13,663 bases of DNA from Desulfobacterales bacterium (GTDB taxonomy: Bacteria; Desulfobacterota; Desulfobacteria; Desulfobacterales; JAHEIW01): contig JAQYWI010000149.1 of assembly GCA_030145015.1 (NCBI GenBank), positions 1 through 13,663 on the forward strand. The letters run 5' to 3'. The position numbers were made by a program, and so were the translations under genes. The first letter of the stretch is position 1. The number at the start of each line of letters is the position of its first letter. Below, one piece after another: positions 7,338 through 13,644 of this stretch. Under the pieces are notes generated by a model. That model was not told the origin of the DNA and made no database searches. It saw nothing but the letters and a program-made list of their open reading frames with translations.

Positions 7338-7386
7338 TGTCCGATAGCAAAATCCATCCGCTATCTGAAATCCGAAATCCGAAATC
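7338..7386. repeat. Short hairpin and gaaatcc repeats after nusB
   Basis: In the 121-base spacer between nusB and the hydrolase gene, gatagc and gctatc can form a 6-bp stem (about 7343-7371), directly followed by three tandem gaaatcc-type words (gaaatccgaaatccgaaatc, about 7370-7386). No U-run follows, so it is not a typical terminator. It resembles the other short-word repeats in the spacers of this window. Confidence 0.45.
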
Positions 7387-7409
7387 AAACGACACTGGAG
7401 GCTGATGCG

Positions 7410-8045
7410 ATGATCATCAAGACGTTACCTGTGGGTCCGATTATGGCAAATTGCTTTATTGTCGGCTGCAAAGAAACCCTGGAAGCTGCGGTTATCGATC
7501 CGGGTGATGAGGCTGATAAAATTCTTCAATCGGTGGCCGATTTAGATTTGAATGTCAAAACCATTATCAACACGCATGGTCATTTTGATCATGTCAGTGC
7601 CAACAAAGGGATACATACGGCCACAAATGCGCCGATTTTAATCCACGCGCTGGATGCATCCATGCTGGAACAAATATCTGCCAGTGCAGCCAACTGGGGC
7701 CTTTCAGCGGAAGACTCGCCACCCCCTGACCGCACCATAAATGATGGCGATACCATCACCTTCGGCCAAATCACGCTGAAAGTGATTCACACACCCGGGC
7801 ATACCCCGGGCGGAGTCTCCCTTTTTACCGATGGCCATGTCTTTGTGGGTGATACACTATTTGCCGGGTCAATCGGACGCACCGATTTTCCGGGAGGGGA
7901 TTTTGCAACCTTGAAATCAAGTATTCAAGATAAATTGTTTGCGCTGGCAGATGATGTCCGGGTGTATACCGGGCATGGACCGGAGACGACCATCGGGCAC
8001 GAAAAGCAACATAATCCCTTTGTGGGCGTGAATGCGATGTATTAG
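7410..8045 (+). CDS. Metallo-beta-lactamase-fold hydrolase, glyoxalase II-like
   Basis: A 211-residue MBL-fold protein of the short YcbL/glyoxalase II-like group, likely a cytosolic thioester or ester hydrolase; the real substrate cannot be read from sequence. The binuclear metal site is complete: His56-X-His58-X-Asp60-His61 (THGHFDH), His131 (HTPGHTPGG), Asp148 (VGDTLFAGSIGRTDFPGG) and His189 (YTGHGPETTIGHE). The long C-terminal domain of classical glyoxalase II, which binds glutathione, is missing. A GGAGG (7397-7401) lies 8 bases before the chosen ATG; an ATG at 7405 is followed at once by TGA in its frame. It may be read with the upstream cluster, as no terminator is seen after nusB. Its stop lies 3 bases from the stop of the convergent gene. 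Confidence 0.88.
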   Translation: MIIKTLPVGPIMANCFIVGCKETLEAAVIDPGDEADKILQSVADLDLNVKTIINTHGHFDHVSANKGIHTATNAPILIHALDASMLEQISASAANWGLSAEDSPPPDRTINDGDTITFGQITLKVIHTPGHTPGGVSLFTDGHVFVGDTLFAGSIGRTDFPGGDFATLKSSIQDKLFALADDVRVYTGHGPETTIGHEKQHNPFVGVNAMY

Positions 8046-8048
8046 GGA

Positions 8049-9467
8049 TTACGCATTCGCTTGGGCCTTTTTGTACTCGAAACCTTGCTGCTTCAAAACG
8101 TCGTAATAGATCATAATCTGTTTAATATAGCGGATCGGTTCATTGCCCCGGCAAAAGCCGTACTTGCTGTTTTTATAGTATTTTCGGTATTGCAGCAGCG
8201 GAAGCGTTTTGGCGAGAGCATCCCATTTGTTTGGGTCCAGCCCTATTTTTTTTGCAAGTTTGCGAGCATCATGGATATGCCCCTGACCGATATTATAGGC
8301 CGCCAGGGTGATCAACAGCCGGTCCTTACCTTTGACATTGTCGAAATGTTCATACAGATCTTTAAGATGCTGCACGCCGGCATTTATGTTTTGGACCGGA
8401 TCGAATAGATCGGTGACCCCCAGGCTTTTGCTTGTTGAGGGCATAATTTGCATCAGTCCTCTTGCGCCCGCGCGGCTTTTGGCCCAGGGATTTAAATGCG
8501 ACTCCTGATATATCTGAGCGGCAATGAGTCGCCAGTCAAATCCATGTTTCTTGGCGGCAGCTTTGATAAACGGGCTGTAACGGGAAAGTCTGGCCTTTAC
8601 CCTTCTGTGAAAAGCCTTTAAATCTACATAATTAAAGTCCTGACTAGCGCCATAGTATTTATTATAGAGTGCATCGAATTTGCCGTCCTTTTTGATCAAC
8701 TTTAAAAACGCATTGATGCGCTGGAGCAACTCGTTCGATTTTGGGTATACCGCCCAGCCCAGCTGCATACGGTCATTAATCGATCCCGTACTGACAGCCC
8801 CCGGGAAGCTCCGCTGACTGATTAAAATGATGTTGCTGTTGGCAATCGTGAAATTGATTTCTCCATCCGCCACTTTCTGGATGAGTTCTTCTGTGGGCAG
8901 GTCGTCATGCAGCCGGATCGCCAGATCAATTCCCTGATCCTTTAGCTCCATCAAGCGCTGCTGATAAGCGCTTCCTTTTCTGACATCAATGGTTTTACCG
9001 GAAAGATCTTCGGCCTTTTTTATGCCTGCATTTTTCCGGTGGGTAATAATTTGTTGGGCCACCTCCATGTACCCATCTGAGAAGGCGGCCTGGGTTTGCC
9101 ATTTGGGTATGATTGGCGAACTGGCGGCGATAAACGCGGCCGATCCATCATTTAAAGCGGCAACCATGTCGTCCCATTTATCAACGACCTTTACCCGCAG
9201 GTTAACGCCCAGATATTCGGCAAAGGCCTGCGCCATTTCGTACTCAAAGCCCATGGGCTGATCCCGGTAAAGATAGTAACTCTGAGCAGTATTGCGGGTG
9301 ACAACCGTTATTTCTCCGGATTTTTGGATTCTTTTGAGGGTAACAAATCTGTAGGCATCGATAACCGGGCTGAACACATAATACCCGATAACACCCCAAA
9401 TGATCAGGATCGTTATCTGAAAACCGGTTTTTTCCCTCAAAATATTATTTGCTGCCGACCCATTCAC
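8049..9467 (-). CDS. mltF: Membrane-anchored lytic transglycosylase, MltF-like
   Basis: Predicted murein-cleaving enzyme facing the periplasm. Domain order in 472 residues: a short cytoplasmic start, one hydrophobic segment (about 17-37, ITILIIWGVIGYYVFS), a family 3 solute-binding-like domain (about 52-272), then a lysozyme-like SLT domain (about 295-455). The SLT domain has the catalytic Glu322 in QIYQESHLNPWAKSRAG, the GLMQIMPS motif (337-344) and LAAYNIGQGHIHDA (388-401), as in MltF of E. coli, where the sensor-like domain modulates activity. The start is GTG at 9467, with AGGA 9 bases upstream on the minus strand. There is no Cys-containing lipobox after the hydrophobic stretch, so it looks membrane-anchored rather than a lipoprotein. 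No neighbouring gene suggests a dedicated partner. Confidence 0.88.
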   Translation of the reverse strand: MNGSAANNILREKTGFQITILIIWGVIGYYVFSPVIDAYRFVTLKRIQKSGEITVVTRNTAQSYYLYRDQPMGFEYEMAQAFAEYLGVNLRVKVVDKWDDMVAALNDGSAAFIAASSPIIPKWQTQAAFSDGYMEVAQQIITHRKNAGIKKAEDLSGKTIDVRKGSAYQQRLMELKDQGIDLAIRLHDDLPTEELIQKVADGEINFTIANSNIILISQRSFPGAVSTGSINDRMQLGWAVYPKSNELLQRINAFLKLIKKDGKFDALYNKYYGASQDFNYVDLKAFHRRVKARLSRYSPFIKAAAKKHGFDWRLIAAQIYQESHLNPWAKSRAGARGLMQIMPSTSKSLGVTDLFDPVQNINAGVQHLKDLYEHFDNVKGKDRLLITLAAYNIGQGHIHDARKLAKKIGLDPNKWDALAKTLPLLQYRKYYKNSKYGFCRGNEPIRYIKQIMIYYDVLKQQGFEYKKAQANA

Positions 9468-9523
9468 AATACCGCATCCTGTTTTGATAAATTTTAGTAT
9501 ATTTCAGTATGTTGTAGAAATTC

Positions 9524-9545
9524 CGAGGCGCCTGGCCCCGCCTCG
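9524..9545. repeat. GC-rich hairpin upstream of the transglycosylase gene
   Basis: cgaggcg (9524-9530) pairs with cgcctcg (9539-9545) across an 8-base loop, in the 130-base spacer between the transglycosylase start and the family A element. No T-run follows on either strand. A possible minus-strand -10 (tatact, 9501-9496) is present but lacks a good -35, so no promoter is called. Confidence 0.5.
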
Positions 9546-9597
9546 CGTATATGGGTATTATCGCCTCAAATAAGAACAATCTTAAATATAAAAGGCC

Positions 9598-9862
9598 TAG
9601 AAGTGGTTTCAAAACCTCAGATCAGGTTCCCCGCTTCAATGCGGGATTGCACGTCTTGATTTTAAGAAATTAATGTGTGCATCAAAGCCCCGCTGAAGCG
9701 GGATTACATGTCTGATCTAAACAGATTAAGGTATGCATCAAGGCGCCCCGCTTGCGGGGCAACGCAGCCATTGGCGCCTTTTGAGCCCCTTAAATATTCT
9801 TTCAATTAGATGCGAAATCCCGCTTCATTGAGCGGGGAGATGGGGTTTTGAAACCACTTCTA
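9598..9862. mobile_element. MITE-like element, family A, copy 1
   Basis: A 265-bp element bounded by perfect 19-bp inverted repeats: tagaagtggtttcaaaacc (9598-9616) and its exact complement (9844-9862). The outermost TA at each end could be a TA target duplication, as made by IS630/Tc1-mariner-type transposases (inference). There is no coding capacity. The interior is packed with GC-rich hairpins: ccccgc/gcggg pairs at 9629-9645 and 9688-9702, ccccgcttgcgggg at 9746-9759, ggcgcc at 9742-9747 pairing with 9773-9778, and tcccgct/agcgggga near 9819-9839. The right end supplies the TAG stop of the minus-strand gene beside it. It shares both ends and a core with copy 2 at 11675-11873. Confidence 0.8.
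9629..9743. repeat. Tandem pair of about 57-base hairpin units inside family A copy 1
   Basis: Unit 1 (9629-9687) and unit 2 (9688-9743) are adjacent direct repeats. Each starts with a ccccgct...gcgggatt hairpin, passes through acrtgtct-like and attaa words, and ends in tgcatcaa(a/g)g. A third ccccgct hairpin (9746-9759) begins what may be a truncated third unit. Copy 2 of the element lacks this tandem block, which helps explain the 265 versus 199 bp lengths. Confidence 0.65.
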
Positions 9863-10294
9863 AAAAGCGCCCAGCTGACAGGGTATAATTTTGATTTTAA
9901 GTAGCTCACAGGCTGCGCTGACCGTCATTTTGGGGACATCAAAGCTGCGGGAAATTTCCCAGGCCCTTTCACAGGAAAGTTTGCCGTCAACCAGTGAATC
10001 CCGAATGGTGCTTTCCAGATTCGGGCTTTCGGGTGTTTGGGGTTTTACAATCTTTTTTTCAGGCGAATAGCCAAATAATCCCAGCTGGCATTTTACCAGC
10101 ATTATTTCAAGCAAATCTGCCGTTTTGCCAACTTCAGCGGCTGAAACATTCAGTTCATCGGCGATTTTAAATGCTAGTGCACAGGGAAGTTCATTATTCT
10201 TTGCCTGGCGGGTAATATGGTCTTGGATGCGTTCATTTAATTGGGTGTTGGATCCGTGTTTATCGGCAAATTTTTGACCTTTTTGGCGCGTCAT
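9860..10294 (-). CDS. Hypothetical protein with duplicated CQLG(L/A)F domain
   Basis: A 144-residue soluble protein of unknown function. Residues 36-74 and 106-144 align without gaps (14 of 39 identical): each begins L(P/S)C, runs through helix-like segments and ends in CQLG-x-F. The duplicated unit is about 50 residues and could be a small helical or winged-helix-like DNA-binding fold, but this is only a guess. The two Cys of each unit (38 and 69; 108 and 139) are conserved between units and might bind metal or form redox pairs. The linker (77-92) is Pro/Lys-rich. The start is ATG with a ggag ribosome-binding site 7 bases upstream on the minus strand. The TAG stop lies in the terminal repeat of the adjoining element. 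No signal peptide or membrane segment is seen. Confidence 0.75.
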   Translation of the reverse strand: MTRQKGQKFADKHGSNTQLNERIQDHITRQAKNNELPCALAFKIADELNVSAAEVGKTADLLEIMLVKCQLGLFGYSPEKKIVKPQTPESPNLESTIRDSLVDGKLSCERAWEISRSFDVPKMTVSAACELLKIKIIPCQLGAF

Positions 10295-10339
10295 TTTTCA
10301 TCTCCGCATGGTTAAGGTTTTGCTACAGTCGGTGCCGGC

Positions 10340-10387
10340 GGGCCTGCCGGGAGGAGTCCATTTGGCAAACAACCCGGCAGACAGGCC
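10340..10387. repeat. Inverted repeat in the divergent spacer before ispG
   Basis: gggcctgccggg (10340-10351) pairs imperfectly with cccggcagacaggcctg (about 10373-10389). It lies in the 285-base spacer between the divergent hypothetical gene and ispG. The rest of the spacer shows no gene. It must contain promoters for both directions, but none matches consensus well enough to call. Confidence 0.5.
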
Positions 10388-10579
10388 TGTGCGCTGCAAC
10401 TTTTTAAGGCTCTATTTTACTTGAATAATCATCGTGCGTCTGTTAGTTTGAGCACTATACCATAACTTTATTTATGAATGCAATCTGACGGCCCAAAATG
10501 TAACCCGGGCGCACTGTCCGTCCGGCGGGTATCAATTTCCCCGATTTAACAGTAACTGCTTGAAAAAAGAAATATTTTT

Positions 10580-11677
10580 ATGAAAGATTCAAAGATCAAG
10601 CGTAAAAAAACACGTCAAATAGCGGTCGGTAAGGTAAAAATTGGCGGATTCGCACCCATTGCAGTGCAATCCATGACCAACACACCGACCCAGGATATCG
10701 CCGCTACCGTTGCCCAGATTGTGCGCCTGCAGGAAGCGGGCTGTGAAATTGTGCGCGTGGCCGTTCCGGACCAGGACGCTGCTGAAGCCATATCGGCGAT
10801 CAAGGAACAGATTGATATCCCGCTGATTGCGGACATTCATTTCGACTACCGGCTTGCGATCGCCGCCGCCAAAGCAGGGGCGGATGGGCTTAGATTGAAT
10901 CCCGGTAATATTGGCGGGATCAAAAAAGTAAAAGCCGTGGTAGACTGTGCCAAAGAATTTAATATCCCAATCCGCATCGGGGTCAATTCCGGTTCCCTTG
11001 AAAAAGATATTCTCAAAAAGTATAATGGTGTTACACCGGCCGGCATGGTAGAAAGCGGGTTGCGCCATGTTGAATTGTTAAAATCTTTAGACTTTCACCA
11101 GATAAAGATTTCCCTTAAAGCCTCCGATGTTCAACGCACCGTAGAGGCCTATCGGCTCCTGTCTGCAAAAACCGATCTGCCGCTGCATGTCGGCGTAACC
11201 GAGGCCGGCGCACTTTATTCGGGCATCGTCAAATCGGCCCTGGGAATCGGGATGCTTTTAGCCGAAGGCATTGGCGACACCATCAGGGTTTCCCTGACCC
11301 GTGACCCGGTGGAAGAGGTGCGGGTTGGATTCGAAATCCTGAAAGCGCTGGATATTCGCCGCCGCGGGCCGGAAATTATCGCCTGTCCGACCTGTGGGCG
11401 TTGTAACATTGAACTGTTTGATATAGTTGAGCGGGTTGAAAAAGCACTGATGACCACGGCCGAGCCCCTTAAGATCGCTATTATGGGCTGTGTGGTCAAC
11501 GGTCCGGGAGAAGCCAAGGAGGTGGACATCGGCATTGCCGGCGGGGATGGCAATGGGGTCCTTTTTAGGAAGGGAAAGGTCGTTAAAAAGTTTGCGCAGG
11601 AAAAGCTGGTGGATGTTTTGTTGCACGAAGTGCGCGAGTATGTAAAAGATCTGGATACAGATCGTCAGGATAATTAG
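10580..11677 (+). CDS. ispG: 4-hydroxy-3-methylbut-2-en-1-yl diphosphate synthase (flavodoxin)
   Basis: IspG (GcpE) reductively converts methylerythritol cyclodiphosphate into HMBPP, the penultimate step of the MEP isoprenoid pathway, using a [4Fe-4S] cluster. The 365 residues form an N-terminal TIM-barrel (about 1-260; VQSMTNTPT, IVRVAVPD, IPLIADIHFDYRLA, LRLNPGNIG, GVNSGSLE) and a C-terminal cluster domain with Cys269, Cys272 (ACPTCGRCN), Cys304 and Glu311 (MGCVVNGPGEAKEVDIG), matching the cluster ligands known in E. coli (Cys270, Cys273, Cys305, Glu312). No strong Shine-Dalgarno sequence precedes the ATG (only aaaaaagaaa). The TAG stop (11675-11677) is also the first three bases of the family A element that separates ispG from proS. 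ispG-proS adjacency is common in this group. Confidence 0.96.
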   Translation: MKDSKIKRKKTRQIAVGKVKIGGFAPIAVQSMTNTPTQDIAATVAQIVRLQEAGCEIVRVAVPDQDAAEAISAIKEQIDIPLIADIHFDYRLAIAAAKAGADGLRLNPGNIGGIKKVKAVVDCAKEFNIPIRIGVNSGSLEKDILKKYNGVTPAGMVESGLRHVELLKSLDFHQIKISLKASDVQRTVEAYRLLSAKTDLPLHVGVTEAGALYSGIVKSALGIGMLLAEGIGDTIRVSLTRDPVEEVRVGFEILKALDIRRRGPEIIACPTCGRCNIELFDIVERVEKALMTTAEPLKIAIMGCVVNGPGEAKEVDIGIAGGDGNGVLFRKGKVVKKFAQEKLVDVLLHEVREYVKDLDTDRQDN

Positions 11678-11873
11678 AAGTGGTTTCAAAACCCCATCCA
11701 AGGTCCAATGGCAGTGTTGTCCCGCGAATTGAAATGCTCACGTACTAACGTGTACGCTGCGCTTTCAATTCGCGGGACGCCTTTTGAGCACCTTGATATA
11801 TTAAGATCTGGTGCGAAATCCCGCATTTTGCGGGGGCCCTTGAACCTGATCTGAGGTTTTGAAACAACTTCTA
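11675..11873. mobile_element. MITE-like element, family A, copy 2
   Basis: A 199-bp element between ispG and proS. Its ends are tagaagtggtttcaaaacc (11675-11693) and ggttttgaaacaacttcta (11855-11873), inverted repeats with one mismatch. Its left end equals the right end of copy 1 (reversed) for 24 bases, and its right end equals the left end of copy 1 (reversed) over about 32 bases with one mismatch. The core (gccttttgagc ... gcgaaatcccgc, about 11779-11824) is shared too, but in the opposite sense relative to the ends. It has no coding capacity. It supplies the ispG stop and ends 21 bases before the proS ATG. Confidence 0.8.
11719..11778. repeat. Perfect 16-bp hairpin inside family A copy 2
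   Basis: gtcccgcgaattgaaa (11719-11734) pairs perfectly with tttcaattcgcgggac (11763-11778). The 28-base loop holds a smaller palindrome (cacgtactaacgtg, 11739-11752) followed by tacgctgcgc. A decayed version of this loop appears near 60-82. There is no T-run, so it is not an intrinsic terminator. If ispG and proS are co-transcribed, this would be a very stable structure in the message. Confidence 0.8.
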
Positions 11874-11894
11874 GGAACCAGCGAAAGGCAAAAC

Positions 11895-13415
11895 ATGGCA
11901 AAGCAGGTCAAGACAGCGATTTCACCGACACGGAATGAGGATTATCCGGAATGGTACCAACAGGTAATTAAAGCATCAGATATGGCGGAGCGCTCACCGG
12001 TCAGGGGTTGCATGGTGATCAAACCCTGGGGATATGCCCTGTGGGAGAACATCGTACAGGCCATGGATAATTTGTTCAAAGCGACCGGGGTTAAAAACGC
12101 CTATTTCCCCCTTTTTATCCCTTTAAGTTTCCTTGAAAAAGAGGCCGAACATGTTGAGGGCTTTGCGAAGGAATGTGCCGTGGTTACGCATCATCGTCTG
12201 GAAAAGGGCGCCAGTGGTGGTCTTGAGCCTGCCGGTCCGCTGGCGGAGCCTTTGGTCGTGCGCCCGACATCTGAGACCATTATCGGAGATTCATTTTCCA
12301 AATGGGTGAGCAGCTATCGCGATTTGCCGATACTGATCAACCAGTGGGCCAATGTTGTGCGCTGGGAAATGCGGACCCGGATATTTTTAAGGACCAGCGA
12401 ATTTTTGTGGCAGGAGGGACACACCGTACATGCAACGGCTGAAGAGGCCCTGGAGCGCACCAAAATGATGCTGGATGTTTATACGACCTGTGCCGAAGAA
12501 TACCTGGCCATGCCGGTTATCCGGGGGCACAAGTCGGCGGCTGAACGGTTCCCGGGGGCAGTGGATACGCTATGCATCGAAGCCATGATGCAGGATCGAA
12601 AAGCGCTACAGGCCGGGACTTCCCATTTTCTGGGACAAAACTTTGCCCGGGCCTCTGAGATTAAGTTTCAATCGGCTGCTGAAACCGAAGAATACGCCTG
12701 GACGACTTCATGGGGTACATCCACCCGACTGATCGGTGGGGTCATTATGAGCCACGGCGATGATGATGGCATCATTTTGCCACCCAAAGTTGCCTCCGCG
12801 CATGTCGTGCTTTTGCCTATCATCCGAAAATCTGAAGATCGGGAACCGGTAATGGATTTTAGCGCAAAGCTCGCCCGGGAGCTAGAGGAGAAATTCTATC
12901 ACCATCGCCGGTTGGTTGTGGAAATTGATGATCGCGAAATCGGAGGTGCGCGCGGATGGGATTGGATAAAAAAGGGAATCCCTTTGCGGGTGGAGATCGG
13001 TCCCCGGGATATTGCCGCAAACTCGGTTTATGTCGGACGACGGGACAAAGCGCCCAATGAAAAAAGCGCTTTCAAACGCGATCAATTTGTGGCTGAAATA
13101 ACCGAAATTCTGGATGAGATCCAGGAAGGCATATTCCAGCGAGCCCTGGCATATCGCGAGGCGCACACAATGGACATCGAAGATAAAAAGACATTTTATG
13201 AATTCTTTACACCCCGGGATGGGAATAAGACCGAAATCCACGGGGGCTTTGCCGTTTCCGGCTGGTGCGGCTCGGATGAATGCGAATCAAAACTAAAAGA
13301 AGATCTGGCTGTGACCATCCGCTGCATTCCGTTTGAAAGCGAAAAAGTTAAAGGACGCTGTATTTGTTGCGGTAAGGCCAGCGACAGTCAGGTCGTATTC
13401 GCAAAAGCATACTAG
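11895..13415 (+). CDS. proS: Prolyl-tRNA synthetase, archaeal/eukaryotic-type
   Basis: It charges tRNA-Pro with proline. From the ATG at 11895 the protein has 506 residues. It is the short ProRS form without the editing domain inserted in E. coli-type ProRS. Class II motifs: motif 1 region about 38-75 (GCMVIKPWGYALWENI ... YFPLFIP), VVRPTSETII (121-130), motif 2 RWEMRTRIFLRTSEFLWQEG (156-175), motif 3 TSWGTSTRLIGGVIMSHGDD. The C-terminal zinc domain has paired Cys (CGSDEC and CICCG) and the chain ends in Tyr, as typical of this form. The ATG is preferred because a gaaagg lies 7 bases upstream. An in-frame TTG at 11859 would add 12 residues encoded by the element end and has no ribosome-binding site. 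The TAG stop opens a family B repeat. No terminator is seen downstream. Confidence 0.95.
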   Translation: MAKQVKTAISPTRNEDYPEWYQQVIKASDMAERSPVRGCMVIKPWGYALWENIVQAMDNLFKATGVKNAYFPLFIPLSFLEKEAEHVEGFAKECAVVTHHRLEKGASGGLEPAGPLAEPLVVRPTSETIIGDSFSKWVSSYRDLPILINQWANVVRWEMRTRIFLRTSEFLWQEGHTVHATAEEALERTKMMLDVYTTCAEEYLAMPVIRGHKSAAERFPGAVDTLCIEAMMQDRKALQAGTSHFLGQNFARASEIKFQSAAETEEYAWTTSWGTSTRLIGGVIMSHGDDDGIILPPKVASAHVVLLPIIRKSEDREPVMDFSAKLARELEEKFYHHRRLVVEIDDREIGGARGWDWIKKGIPLRVEIGPRDIAANSVYVGRRDKAPNEKSAFKRDQFVAEITEILDEIQEGIFQRALAYREAHTMDIEDKKTFYEFFTPRDGNKTEIHGGFAVSGWCGSDECESKLKEDLAVTIRCIPFESEKVKGRCICCGKASDSQVVFAKAY

Positions 13416-13530
13416 AAGCTATCTCAAAAATAGCAGGTTATCTTCGAAGACAGCGATAAAAAGTTTTAAAGGTGCTCTCAAGTTAGGAGTGCCTAAAATG
13501 CCTAAAATGAACTAAAATGCCTAAAATTTT
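13413..13530. mobile_element. Family B element copy starting on the proS stop codon (right end unclear)
   Basis: The sequence from the proS TAG, tagaagctatctcaaaaata, matches the reverse complement of the right end of the element at 1867-1984. Further shared words follow in order: gttttaaa (13463-13470) and agtgcctaaaa. The opening TAGAAG and the later TCAAAA also resemble the family A ends. No matching right-hand inverted repeat is visible before the window ends, so this copy is truncated, degenerate or continues beyond recognition. Confidence 0.45.
13490..13526. repeat. Tandem tgcctaaaa repeats
   Basis: Three copies of tgcctaaaa (13490-13498, 13499-13507, 13518-13526), with one variant tgaactaaaa (13508-13517) between the second and third. 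Non-coding and AT-rich, in the tail after proS. Confidence 0.8.
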
Positions 13531-13564
13531 GGTGTCGCTACGCTCCATCTTTTATAAATATGAT

Positions 13565-13602
13565 CGTTCGACCCAGTCGTTCGACCCAGTCGTTCGACCC
13601 AG
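13565..13602. repeat. Three tandem copies of cgttcgacccagt
   Basis: A 13-base unit repeated exactly at 13565-13577 and 13578-13590, with a third copy (13591-13602) that loses its last base and runs straight into the next tandem array. No coding frame is evident. Confidence 0.9.
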
Positions 13603-13644
13603 AGGCTCTCGACGGGAGGCTCTCGACGGGAGGCTCTCGACGGG
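13603..13644. repeat. Three tandem copies of aggctctcgacggg
   Basis: A 14-base unit repeated three times without any mismatch (13603-13616, 13617-13630, 13631-13644), directly abutting the cgttcgacccagt array. The reverse complement of this unit (cccgtcgagagcct) partly resembles cccagtcgttcg of the first array, so the two arrays could form an imperfect hairpin. The remaining 19 bases to the window end show nothing. Confidence 0.9.

Noticed and set aside
6877..7395. A 172-codon minus-strand open frame opposite nusB
   Set aside because: It is antisense to intact nusB with no family resemblance; its first part comes from the gaaatcc repeats.
9598..9862. Possible CRISPR array because of repeated hairpin units
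   Set aside because: Only two to three imperfect units without unique equal-length spacers, bounded by terminal inverted repeats; this fits a MITE-like element, and no cas genes are near.
10460..10470. Repeat of ccataacttta near 10460 and near the window end
   Set aside because: An 11-base AT-rich match can arise by chance in a window of this size and has no extended flanking similarity.
11719..11778. Intrinsic terminator of ispG
   Set aside because: The stem is strong but the loop is 28 bases and no T-run follows on either strand.
11859..11894. Upstream TTG start for proS
   Set aside because: The extra 12 residues come from the repeat element end, no ribosome-binding site precedes it, and the ATG at 11895 has a good one and the usual N-terminal length.
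13565..13644. Possible CRISPR or origin iterons at the right end
   Set aside because: The units are 13-14 bases, strictly tandem without spacers, and there is no replication or cas gene nearby.
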